Assembly: GCA_039818345.1 (NCBI GenBank)
Contig: JBCBUC010000001.1
Location: forward strand, 160,383-224,382
Source: Parvularcula sp039818345
GTDB taxonomy: Bacteria > Pseudomonadota > Alphaproteobacteria > Caulobacterales > Parvularculaceae
Length of the DNA: 64,000 nt
Direction: 5' to 3'
In this document: positions 34,592 through 42,703 of the stretch, piece by piece
How the letters are laid out: each line of letters starts with the position of its first letter
Numbering within the stretch: position 1 is the first letter of the stretch
The notes under the pieces: model-generated
Seen by the model: the letters and a program-made list of their open reading frames with translations, nothing else
What the model was told of the DNA's origin: nothing
The model's database searches: none
Translations under genes and position numbers: made by a program

Positions 34592-37501
34592 TCACGCGGC
34601 CTTTTTGCGCCGTGTCCGCGTCCGGCGTTTGGGCGCTGCTTCTTCTGCGCGGCTTTCGTGGCGGGCCAAGACGTCTTTTAAGAACTGTCCGGTGTAGCTG
34701 CCTTTGACCTCCGCGACGTCCTCGGGGGTCCCGGCGGCGACGATTTTGCCGCCGCCATCGCCGCCTTCTGGACCGAGGTCGATGATCCAATCAGCCTGTT
34801 TGATGACATCGAGGTTGTGCTCGATAATCACCACCGTGTTGCCCGCGTCAGCGAGTTCTTGAATGACTTCCATCAGTTTCCGGACGTCTTCGAAGTGAAG
34901 CCCGGTCGTTGGTTCATCGAGGATGTAAAGCGTGCGCCCGGTGGCAACCTTTGACAATTCCTTGGCCAGCTTGACCCGCTGTGCCTCGCCGCCAGACAGG
35001 GTCGTCGCCTGTTGCCCGACTTTGATATAGCCGAGCCCGACCCGGTTGAGGGTTTCCATCTTGTTACGGATGGAAGGCACAGGTTTAAAGAACTCATAAG
35101 CCTGCTCAACGGTCATATCGAGCACATCGGCGATGGATTTGTCCTTGTACTTCACCTCAAGCGTTTCGCGATTGTACCGTTGACCGTGGCAGACATCGCA
35201 AGTGACATAGACATCGGGCAAGAAGTGCATCTCGATCTTGATCACCCCGTCGCCCTGACAGGCCTCGCAGCGGCCACCTTTGACATTGAAACTGAAGCGG
35301 CCCGGTTTGTAGCCGCGGGCCTTCGCTTCGGGCAACCCAGCGAACCATTCGCGGATGGGACCAAACGCGCCGGTATAGGTGGCGGGGTTCGATCGCGGTG
35401 TTCGGCCGATCGGGGACTGATCAATATCGATCACTTTATCGATATGCTCTAGGCCTCCGATCCGATCATGCTTTCCGGGTACGGTTTTTGCGTTCATCAG
35501 CTTTCGCGACGCAGCCTTGTAGAGCGTTTCGACTGTCAGGGTCGATTTGCCGCCGCCAGAAACGCCCGTCACGCAGGTCAGGAGACCGACCGGAAACTCG
35601 GCGGTCACAGCCTGCAGATTGTTGGCGCTCGCGCCTTCCACGGTGATCACGCGGTCTGGATCAAACACCCGCCTTTCTGTGGGCACAGGCACCTCGCGCC
35701 GACCAGCGAGATAGTCGCCGGTGATGGAGCGTTTATTCTTTTCAATTTGCGCAGGCGTTCCCGCTGCGACCACAGACCCTCCGTGCACCCCGGCTCCTGG
35801 TCCGATGTCGAGCACATGGTCGGCGGTACGGATGGCGTCTTCATCATGCTCGACGACGATCACCGTGTTGCCAAGATCGCGGAGGCCCACAAGGCTTGAA
35901 AGAAGACGTTCATTGTCCCGTTGGTGCAAACCAATCGATGGCTCGTCCAGGACATAAAGAACGCCCGTCAGCCCCGAACCGATCTGGCTGGCCAAGCGAA
36001 TGCGTTGGCTTTCTCCGCCCGAAAGCGTGCCGGAGGAGCGGGAGAGGGTGAGATAGCCAAGGCCAACATTGTTGAGAAAATGAAGGCGGTCTCGGATTTC
36101 CTTTAAAATCCGGCTGGCGATCGTCCGCTCTTTTTCCGTCAGCTGTGTATCCAGCGTTCCAAACCAGAGGTCGGCTTCGCGGATTGACAGTCCACTGATG
36201 GAAGAAATATCCTCTCCCCCCACTTTCACCGCCAACGCTTCGGGCTTGAGACGCGCACCGTGGCACGCGTCGCATTCGGTCACCGATTGGAACTTCTCCA
36301 TCTCTTCGCGGACCCAGGAACTGTCGGTTTCCCGCCAGCGACGCTCGAGATTCGGGATCACGCCTTCAAAGGTCTTGGTCGTCTCATAGCGGCGGACACC
36401 GTCATCATAGACGAACTTCACCTTGTCTTTGCCGGTGCCATAAAGAACTGTTTTTCGTTGTTTGGCAGTCAGTTCTCGCCATGTGCCGCCGACATCGAAG
36501 CCATATTTTTTCCCAAGTGCTTCAAGTGTTTGGGTGTAGTAGGGGCTTTGCGTTTTGGACCAAGCAGCGATTGCCCCCTTCCGTAGGCTGATATCATGGT
36601 CAGGTACCACGAGATCGGGATCGAAATAGACTGATGTACCAAGCCCATCACAGGTCGGGCAAGCGCCCATCGGCGAGTTGAACGAGAACAACCGCGGCTC
36701 AATCTCTTCGATCGTGAAACCGGAGACGGGGCAGGCAAACTTGGCGGAGAAAAGGATTTTCCTGACCTCCTCCCCAGCTTTCGGGGCGCTTTCTGCCACC
36801 GCGAGACCGTCGGCCAGATCAAGGCAAGTCTCAAAGCTCTCGGCGAGACGACTTTCGAGACCGTCCTTGATCACCACCCGGTCCACAACGACGTCGATGT
36901 CATGCTTCAGTTTTTTGTCCAGCGTTGGCGCGTCAGCAATGTCGTAGAATTCACCGTCGATACGCACCCGCTGGAAGCCTCGTTTCATCAGGTCAGCGAG
37001 TTCCTTGCGGTATTCACCCTTCCGTTGTCGGATCATAGGGGCAAGGAGATAAAAACGGGCCCCGTCCCCCTCGGCCATCAAACGATCGACCATTTCCGAT
37101 ACGGTCTGTGAGGTGATTGGCTGACCCGTTGCGGGGGAATAGGGCACCCCGACCCGCGCCCAAAGAAGACGCATATAGTCATAAATCTCGGTGACCGTCG
37201 CGACAGTGGAGCGCGGGTTTTTTGAGGTCGTTTTTTGTTCAATCGAGATCGCAGGAGAGAGCCCCTCGATCTGATCAACGTCCGGCTTTTGCATCAGCTC
37301 GAGAAACTGCCGAGCGTAGGCGGACAAACTCTCAACATAACGCCGCTGGCCTTCAGCATAGATCGTATCAAAGGCAAGGGAAGACTTACCCGAGCCTGAG
37401 AGCCCGGTGACCACGGTCAACTTGTCGCGCGGAATTTCAGCGGTGACGTCTTTGAGATTGTGCTCGCGTGCTCCCGTGACCGTGATAAATTTGCTGCTCA
37501 C
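34592..37501 (-). CDS. uvrA: Excinuclease ABC subunit A
   Basis: DNA damage-recognition ATPase of nucleotide excision repair. It is 969 aa. The first Walker A is GLSGSGKSSLAFDTIYAEG and the second is GVSGGGKSTLTVETLYKAA. ABC signatures LSGGESQRIRLASQIG and LSGGEAQRVKLAKEL are both present. The first zinc module reads CPVSG then CPTCDG, with Ser in place of one usual Cys. The second is complete (CEACQGDG and CDVCHGQRY). The tail is basic (RRTRTRRKKAA). A LexA-type direct repeat lies 57-71 nt upstream, so SOS induction is likely. Confidence 0.98.
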   Translation of the reverse strand: MSSKFITVTGAREHNLKDVTAEIPRDKLTVVTGLSGSGKSSLAFDTIYAEGQRRYVESLSAYARQFLELMQKPDVDQIEGLSPAISIEQKTTSKNPRSTVATVTEIYDYMRLLWARVGVPYSPATGQPITSQTVSEMVDRLMAEGDGARFYLLAPMIRQRKGEYRKELADLMKRGFQRVRIDGEFYDIADAPTLDKKLKHDIDVVVDRVVIKDGLESRLAESFETCLDLADGLAVAESAPKAGEEVRKILFSAKFACPVSGFTIEEIEPRLFSFNSPMGACPTCDGLGTSVYFDPDLVVPDHDISLRKGAIAAWSKTQSPYYTQTLEALGKKYGFDVGGTWRELTAKQRKTVLYGTGKDKVKFVYDDGVRRYETTKTFEGVIPNLERRWRETDSSWVREEMEKFQSVTECDACHGARLKPEALAVKVGGEDISSISGLSIREADLWFGTLDTQLTEKERTIASRILKEIRDRLHFLNNVGLGYLTLSRSSGTLSGGESQRIRLASQIGSGLTGVLYVLDEPSIGLHQRDNERLLSSLVGLRDLGNTVIVVEHDEDAIRTADHVLDIGPGAGVHGGSVVAAGTPAQIEKNKRSITGDYLAGRREVPVPTERRVFDPDRVITVEGASANNLQAVTAEFPVGLLTCVTGVSGGGKSTLTVETLYKAASRKLMNAKTVPGKHDRIGGLEHIDKVIDIDQSPIGRTPRSNPATYTGAFGPIREWFAGLPEAKARGYKPGRFSFNVKGGRCEACQGDGVIKIEMHFLPDVYVTCDVCHGQRYNRETLEVKYKDKSIADVLDMTVEQAYEFFKPVPSIRNKMETLNRVGLGYIKVGQQATTLSGGEAQRVKLAKELSKVATGRTLYILDEPTTGLHFEDVRKLMEVIQELADAGNTVVIIEHNLDVIKQADWIIDLGPEGGDGGGKIVAAGTPEDVAEVKGSYTGQFLKDVLARHESRAEEAAPKRRTRTRRKKAA

Positions 37502-37557
37502 ACGCGCTCTCCAAGACCAAACCCAAGAGATAGCGCATTAAGCTTGTCAGGCCGCTA

Positions 37558-37572
37558 GAACAAGGGGCGAAC
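37558..37572 (-). promoter_or_regulatory. LexA (SOS) box upstream of uvrA
   Basis: GAAC at 37558-37561 and GAAC at 37569-37572 are separated by exactly 7 nt. On the minus strand this reads GTTC-N7-GTTC, the alphaproteobacterial LexA consensus. It is 57-71 nt upstream of the uvrA start, a known SOS gene in this class. Confidence 0.82.
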
Positions 37573-37604
37573 ATGTCGATTTGACTCGCCGCCCCATTCG
37601 CTCG

Positions 37605-38225
37605 TTAGAAGCGTTTGATGTAGGTGACCATGCCGGTAACGCCGCCATAGGCCCAATCAATGTCAACGCCGTCGCCTTCAGCATTAAAGTCACTGGTCTG
37701 AAGATAGCTCACCTCAACACCAATGCGGCCGGGTGTCGGTAACAGATCAAAATTGACACCAGCTTTGACCTGATAGGCAAATTCGCCGCCGGCATTGTCG
37801 CCGTCTTCGTCCTCGATGTTGCTGGTCACATAACCAACGCCAACGCCAACATAAGGCTGAGGAAGAAGCGGAATACTGGGTCGAATGACGCCGTTCAGCA
37901 TCAGGGCAATAGTTTCGAGATTGTCGTCGACGGAGCTCTCAAATCCACCACCAGAAATGCTGTCAATGTTGGCGTTCCGGTAGGTGACTTCGCCTTCGAC
38001 CGCGACCGCGGGAAAGATGTAACGGCCCACGAGGCCGCCAATAGCGAAGCCAGGATCTGCATCCGCGTCGAAATCCACCGATACATTGAAGACATCGTCC
38101 CGAGCTTCGATCGAGTCGGCGGTCTGCTGGAAGAGACCCGCATGCAACTGGATGTAGGTATCCCCCGCATGGGCAAAAGAAAGAGCCGCCGCAGCAGCGC
38201 TCGTCCACGCAATAAACTGTTTCAT
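37605..38225 (-). CDS. Outer-membrane beta-barrel protein, first of a tandem pair
   Basis: A 206-aa protein from the ATG at 38225 with a signal peptide (FIAWTSAAAAALSFAHA). Alternating strands, the segment LLPQPYVGVGVGYVTSN and the last residue Phe (VTYIKRF) fit an eight-stranded OmpA-like or OmpW/Opa-type porin-fold barrel. It shares LPQPYVGVG, FAYQVKAGV and LLPTPGRIG with the next protein, so the two are paralogs. Function unknown. The pair separates uvrA from ssb. Confidence 0.85.
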   Translation of the reverse strand: MKQFIAWTSAAAAALSFAHAGDTYIQLHAGLFQQTADSIEARDDVFNVSVDFDADADPGFAIGGLVGRYIFPAVAVEGEVTYRNANIDSISGGGFESSVDDNLETIALMLNGVIRPSIPLLPQPYVGVGVGYVTSNIEDEDGDNAGGEFAYQVKAGVNFDLLPTPGRIGVEVSYLQTSDFNAEGDGVDIDWAYGGVTGMVTYIKRF

Positions 38226-38392
38226 CGTTCTGACCCCTGTCCTGGCGCTGGATGATGGATGTCTAACAGAGGTTGCAGGCAGCACAAAGGTCAGAAAGGG
38301 GCGAAGTCGAGAACGAAGCTGCCCCTCATCGCCAACCTCGTGGAAGGCGAGGCAGGGAACAGAAGCTCTAAATGGCCGTGTGCACGAGGTTG

Positions 38393-39043
38393 TTAGAAAC
38401 CAATCTGGTAGGTCAACAACGCCGAAAGGCCACCAAAATCATAGGTGATGTCGTAATCAGTGAGGACCGATGCGCATAGGACATCGGGAGGACACACTGT
38501 TCCGCTGAACTCTCCATCGAACCCTTGCGTGAAGAGATAATTGAGCTCAGCGCCAATGCGTCCGGGCGTTGGCAACACATTAAAGGTGACGCCCGCTTTC
38601 ACCTGGTAGGCGAACGCACCGTCCACACCCTCAAGGGAGTTGGTGACGTAACCAAGCCCAACCCCGACATAAGGTTGCGGTAACACCGGAACTTGAGGCC
38701 GAAAAACCCCGTTCGCCATCAGGGCAACTGTTCCGTATTCATCGTCGATGCCCGCGAGAAGAACATTGTCAGGCAGGTCATCCGCCTGAACCTGCCGATG
38801 TGTGACTTCCGCCTCGAGCGCGATTCCTGGAACGATGTACCGGCCGATGAGGCCGCCGACTGCTAGGCTCGTGCTGGCCTCAGCGTCGATGTCCAGAGCA
38901 AGACCGGCGCCTTGTTCATCGATTTCCAGACTGTCCTCGGTTTGCTCAAAAGCGCCCAGATGGAACTGGACATAGGTGTCGTCAGCATGGGCAGCGGACA
39001 TGGAAAGACAGCTAACGGTTGCGGCGATGAGGGTCGGTTTCAT
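38393..39043 (-). CDS. Outer-membrane beta-barrel protein, second of a tandem pair
   Basis: A 216-aa protein from the ATG at 39043, chosen for its AAGGAAA site and signal peptide (LIAATVSCLSMSAAHA). It is a paralog of the protein at 37605, sharing PVLPQPYVGVGLGYVTNS, FAYQVKAGVTFNVLPTPGRIG in two parts, and a terminal Phe (LTYQIGF). A loop with two cysteines (TVCPPDVLCASV) is absent from the first copy. The reading frame stays open far upstream through the antisense of ssb, but that part is not believable coding sequence. A terminator-like hairpin lies in its leader. Confidence 0.85.
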   Translation of the reverse strand: MKPTLIAATVSCLSMSAAHADDTYVQFHLGAFEQTEDSLEIDEQGAGLALDIDAEASTSLAVGGLIGRYIVPGIALEAEVTHRQVQADDLPDNVLLAGIDDEYGTVALMANGVFRPQVPVLPQPYVGVGLGYVTNSLEGVDGAFAYQVKAGVTFNVLPTPGRIGAELNYLFTQGFDGEFSGTVCPPDVLCASVLTDYDITYDFGGLSALLTYQIGF

Positions 39044-39101
39044 GCTCGGGCTTTCCTTAAGTCTCTGCACACCACCATCGTAACCGGAGGTGTCGCGCGA
39101 G

Positions 39102-39129
39102 AAAAAGCATCGAAGTGTATCTTCGATGC
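39102..39129 (-). terminator. Terminator-like hairpin in the leader of the outer-membrane protein gene
   Basis: GCATCGAAG (39107-39115) and CTTCGATGC (39121-39129) pair perfectly over 9 bp with a 5-nt loop. On the minus strand the hairpin is followed at once by TTTTT (39106-39102). That is the form of an intrinsic terminator, yet it is 59 nt before the start codon of a minus-strand gene, so it may be an attenuator or end a short RNA. Confidence 0.7.
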
Positions 39130-39155
39130 CCGAATGCAGACACCGCTTGACCATA

Positions 39156-39170
39156 GAACAAAAAAAGAAC
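39156..39170 (+). promoter_or_regulatory. LexA (SOS) box upstream of ssb
   Basis: GAAC at 39156-39159, seven A residues, then GAAC at 39167-39170. This is the same GAAC-N7-GAAC direct repeat as upstream of uvrA. It lies 72-86 nt before the ssb start. ssb is a common LexA target. Confidence 0.82.
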
Positions 39171-39241
39171 AATTTGTGGGAAAGAGCTTCTTGGCGCGGC
39201 TGCCAATGCTGCCTACGCCTAGCGGGTCGTGGAGGTATGGT

Positions 39242-39724
39242 ATGGCTGGTAGCGTCAACAAGGTGATCTTGGTGGGCAATCTGGGGCAGGACCCGGAGGT
39301 TCGTCAGTTTTCCAATGGTGGACAGGTTTGTAACCTGTCGATTGCAACGTCTGAAAGCTGGAAGGACAAACAGTCCGGAGAGCGACGTGAACGGACCGAA
39401 TGGCACCGCGTCGCGATATTCTCTGAGCCATTGGTCCGTGTGGCGCAGAATTACCTCAAGCGCGGCTCCAAAGTGTATATTGAGGGGCAGCTTGAAACCC
39501 GCAAATGGCAGGACCAAAACGGCCAAGATCGCTACACCACCGAAGTGGTGCTGCGACCTTATCGGTCTGAGCTGACGATGCTCGACGGTCGTTCCGGCGG
39601 CGGCGATCAGGCGATGGGCGGCGGTTATGGCCAGCAGATCTCTGGACCACCGGATGATTTTGGCGGGCAGGGCGCGCCAGCTGGCGGCAAGGACTATGAT
39701 CTCGACGACGATATTCCGTTTTAA
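39242..39724 (+). CDS. ssb: Single-stranded DNA-binding protein
   Basis: Tetrameric protein that coats single-stranded DNA in replication, repair and recombination. It is 160 aa from the ATG at 39242, which has GGAGG upstream. The OB fold covers about residues 1-108 (MAGSVNKVILVGNLGQDPEV, YIEGQLETRKWQDQ). A Gly-rich linker follows, ending in the acidic tip DLDDDIPF that binds partner proteins. An SOS box precedes it. Confidence 0.98.
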   Translation: MAGSVNKVILVGNLGQDPEVRQFSNGGQVCNLSIATSESWKDKQSGERRERTEWHRVAIFSEPLVRVAQNYLKRGSKVYIEGQLETRKWQDQNGQDRYTTEVVLRPYRSELTMLDGRSGGGDQAMGGGYGQQISGPPDDFGGQGAPAGGKDYDLDDDIPF

Positions 39725-39735
39725 GGAATCATTCC

Positions 39736-40503
39736 GTGCGCCCCGCTCCGCGCCTCTATGTAAACGACCACCTCGGAGCGGGCACCTTAGCTCTGTCATC
39801 GGAGCAATCGCGGTACCTAGGCCAAGTCTTAAGGCTTAAGGAAGGCGATGACGTCCGCGTTTTTAACGCGCGTGATGGTGAATGGATCTATGCGTTGTCC
39901 GCCATCTCTCGGCGCGGGGCCGAGGCGACACCTCGCAGCCAGCGACGCGTTGGCGAAGCGAGTAGTGAGACACCTATTTTGTTCTTCGCGCCGATCAAGC
40001 GGTCACCGACGGAGATCCTGGTCCAAAAGGCGACCGAGCTTGGCGTCACGAGGCTCCAGCCGGTGATCACGGCACGCACCAATCGCGATCAGTTGCGCCT
40101 TGACCGCCTTGAAAGCATCGCGGTTGAAGCCGCTGAGCAATCAGAGCGGCTAACGATTCCGTCCATTTGCTCCCCCATTTCTCTTGCGGACATGCTGATG
40201 GATCCGCCGCGCTTTGTCTTCTGCGATGAAGCGGGGGATGCGGAGAATGAGCCATGGGGCGGGGAGGAAGGGCGGGCGCCGCTGGCCGGTTCGGCCTTTC
40301 ACCATCAGGTCGAGGCGCCAAAGGGTGTGCTGGTTGGACCAGAGGGCGGGTTTACGCCAGAGGAGCGCAGCAGCCTTCGCGCTTGCGAAGCGGCACTTTC
40401 TGTATCCCTCGGCCCACGGATTTTACGGGCTGAGACAGCGGCCATTGTCGCCCTTACTTTATGGCAAAACCTCTACGGCGACCTCAGCAGCATCTCTTCA
40501 TAG
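39736..40503 (+). CDS. rsmE: 16S rRNA m3U1498 methyltransferase
   Basis: SPOUT-class methyltransferase acting on the 30S subunit. It is 255 aa with a GTG start 11 nt after ssb. The N-terminal PUA-like domain starts RLYVNDHLGAGTLAL. The trefoil-knot SAM site shows LVGPEGGFTPEE and LGPRILRAETAAIVAL. The rsmE-gshA order seen here is frequent in alphaproteobacteria. Confidence 0.95.
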   Translation: MRPAPRLYVNDHLGAGTLALSSEQSRYLGQVLRLKEGDDVRVFNARDGEWIYALSAISRRGAEATPRSQRRVGEASSETPILFFAPIKRSPTEILVQKATELGVTRLQPVITARTNRDQLRLDRLESIAVEAAEQSERLTIPSICSPISLADMLMDPPRFVFCDEAGDAENEPWGGEEGRAPLAGSAFHHQVEAPKGVLVGPEGGFTPEERSSLRACEAALSVSLGPRILRAETAAIVALTLWQNLYGDLSSISS

Positions 40504-40634
40504 CCGATGAGCCTTCCTCACCGTCTGGCGCGACGGCGCAATCGCGCCTAACGCTGGCCTTTGGTTGCTAAGCCGCGGCCCTTAAGTTGTGGACCGGCAA
40601 TCTGTAAATTATTGTAGTTTCGACGAGAAAACCG

Positions 40635-42008
40635 ATGACCCAGCTTGACGCCAGTGCCCGTCAGAACCTCGAGCCAATCGAGGATGTCTCCGAGCTCGCA
40701 GCTTACCTCGCAACAGGATGCAAACCGCGCGATGCGTGGCGCATCGGGACGGAACACGAGAAATTCGGGTTCCTTCGGGACACGCTCGAGCCATTGCCCT
40801 TTTCCGGGGAACGCTCGATCCAGGCCGTGCTCGAAGGATTGTCGAGCCGTTTTGGATGGGAACGCCTCGAAGAAGATGGTGAGCTTGTGGCGCTGAAAAA
40901 AGAAGGCGCGTCGATCACCCTCGAACCCGGAGGACAGTTTGAGCTATCCGGCGCGCCGCTGGTCTCGGTTCAGGAAACCTGTAGCGAGGTCCACACCCAT
41001 TTGGCTGAGGTGAAAGAAGTCAGTGATCCGCTTGGTGTTGGCTTCATCGGTCTTGGCGCCGCGCCATACTGGACTCGCGATGACATGCCGAAGGTACCAA
41101 AAGGTCGGTACACGATCATGCGGCGTTATATGCCCAAGGTCGGGACGCTCGGGCTCGATATGATGCACCGTACAGCCACGGTTCAAGTCAATCTCGACTT
41201 TGAGAGCGAGGCGGACATGGTCAAAAAGTTCAGAACGTCCCTCGCGCTTCAACCGATTGCGACTGCCCTTTTTGCCAACTCACCGTTGACCGAGGGTCAA
41301 CCTAATGGCTTCCAGTCTTGGCGGGCCCATATTTGGACCGATACGGATGCAGACCGAACGGGTATGCTCGATTTCGTTTTCGAAGACGGTTTCGGGTTTG
41401 AGCGTTACGCTGAGTATATGCTCGATGTACCGATGTACTTCCTGTGGCGGGACGGTGTTTATACCGACGCAACCGGACAATCGTTCCGGGATTTCTTAAA
41501 CGGAGAGTTGCCCGCGGCCCCTGGGGTTAAACCAAACCTCGAAGATTGGAAAGACCATCTGTCCACGGCGTTTCCAGAGGTTCGTCTTAAAACCTTCCTC
41601 GAAATGCGGGGCGCCGATTCTGGTTCATGGGGCCGGATCTGTGCCTTACCCGCCTTCTGGGTGGGTCTTCTTTATGACCAGGAAAGCCTCGATGCTGCCT
41701 ATGATCTTATCAAAGGTTGGACCGCGGAGGAGCGCGGCGCACTCCGGCCTGCTGCGGCGAAAGATGGGATGGCCGGACAGGTCGGCGCCATCAAGGTCCA
41801 AGACATAGCGCAACAGGTGATCGAATTGTCGCGCGGAGGCCTTCGTCGTCGGCAAGCACTGGATGCGGCGGGAACGGACGAAACGGGCTTCCTTAAACCG
41901 CTCACTGAGATCGCTCGGTCCGGCGAGAACTTTGCTCAGCTTTTCCTCAAGGACATCGAAGAAGGCGCGGATGCGCACGCGCTGTTTGACCGCTATGCCT
42001 TTCAATGA
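40635..42008 (+). CDS. gshA: Glutamate-cysteine ligase, plant/proteobacterial type
   Basis: First enzyme of glutathione synthesis, joining glutamate to cysteine through the gamma-carboxyl with ATP. It is 457 aa, the length of the plant-type (GCS2) family, not the E. coli type. The conserved IGTEHEKFGF near residue 38, LEPGGQFELSG near 100, and the MRRYMPKVGTLGLDMMHRTA segment are visible. The stop overlaps the next gene in an ATGA junction. Confidence 0.95.
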   Translation: MTQLDASARQNLEPIEDVSELAAYLATGCKPRDAWRIGTEHEKFGFLRDTLEPLPFSGERSIQAVLEGLSSRFGWERLEEDGELVALKKEGASITLEPGGQFELSGAPLVSVQETCSEVHTHLAEVKEVSDPLGVGFIGLGAAPYWTRDDMPKVPKGRYTIMRRYMPKVGTLGLDMMHRTATVQVNLDFESEADMVKKFRTSLALQPIATALFANSPLTEGQPNGFQSWRAHIWTDTDADRTGMLDFVFEDGFGFERYAEYMLDVPMYFLWRDGVYTDATGQSFRDFLNGELPAAPGVKPNLEDWKDHLSTAFPEVRLKTFLEMRGADSGSWGRICALPAFWVGLLYDQESLDAAYDLIKGWTAEERGALRPAAAKDGMAGQVGAIKVQDIAQQVIELSRGGLRRRQALDAAGTDETGFLKPLTEIARSGENFAQLFLKDIEEGADAHALFDRYAFQ

Positions 42009-42637
42009 CACCTGATGATCCTGATGTCCTCAAGGCGGCGAGTGCACTGGCACGGCGAGATCCCGTCCTGCGCGCGATCCTCAAGGTGACAGGACCTCCC
42101 CGGTGGCGTGCCCGAGAGGGCGGGTATAAAGGGCTGGCACGGATTATCATCGAACAACAACTTTCTGTGGCCAGCGCCAATGCGATATTGGAGCGATGTC
42201 AATCAGCGACGAATGATCTGTGTCCGCATGCTGTAGGGCAAGTCGGAGCTGATGAGCTAAAAGCACTCGGCCTCTCGCGGCCAAAAATCCGCTATTTGAA
42301 GTCCTTAGCCGATGATGTGCGCTCAGGCGATGTCGACCTGACCGCTCTTCAAAAGCTAAGCGATCAAGAGGCGCATCAAGAGCTTTGCCGGATTCTGGGC
42401 ATAGGTCCTTGGACAGCGTCGGTGTACCTCCTTTTTTGTGAAGGACGCCGCGATCTTTGGCCAAAGGGGGATGTTGCCTTGCTGGCTGCCCATGCTGAGG
42501 CTGGCGGCCAGTACGCCAGGCCTGAGATCAAGGATTTTGATGCTATGGCGGAGGAGACCTATGCCCCGCATCGCGGTGTCGCGGCTCATCTTCTTTGGGG
42601 ATATGTCGCGCATTTACGCGGTCGTGCCCCCCTTTAA
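42005..42637 (+). CDS. DNA-3-methyladenine glycosylase II-like protein (AlkA family)
   Basis: A 210-aa HhH-GPD base-excision glycosylase. The helix-hairpin-helix is LGIGPWTASVY (131-141) and the catalytic aspartate is D156 in PKGDVALL. The segment IIIEQQLSVASANAI is also characteristic. It lacks the N-terminal domain of E. coli AlkA, like many short bacterial AlkA proteins. It should remove alkylated purines. It overlaps gshA by 4 nt and is probably co-transcribed. Confidence 0.9.
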   Translation: MTPDDPDVLKAASALARRDPVLRAILKVTGPPRWRAREGGYKGLARIIIEQQLSVASANAILERCQSATNDLCPHAVGQVGADELKALGLSRPKIRYLKSLADDVRSGDVDLTALQKLSDQEAHQELCRILGIGPWTASVYLLFCEGRRDLWPKGDVALLAAHAEAGGQYARPEIKDFDAMAEETYAPHRGVAAHLLWGYVAHLRGRAPL

Positions 42638-42703
42638 TCGCCCCGCGCTTGACGTTCATAAGCTTCTGGTGCTGGTTAACGGAGGGCGGCCGGGAGTTTC
42701 ATT

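Noticed and set aside
38912..39241. An N-terminal extension of ssb by about 110 codons
   Set aside because: The ATG at 39242 has GGAGG upstream and begins the conserved SSB N-terminus. The extension would cross the SOS box and hairpin.
38393..39799. A 468-codon reading of the second barrel gene extending through ssb antisense
   Set aside because: The signal peptide and ribosome site place the start at 39043. The upstream part is antisense to ssb and crosses a terminator-like hairpin.
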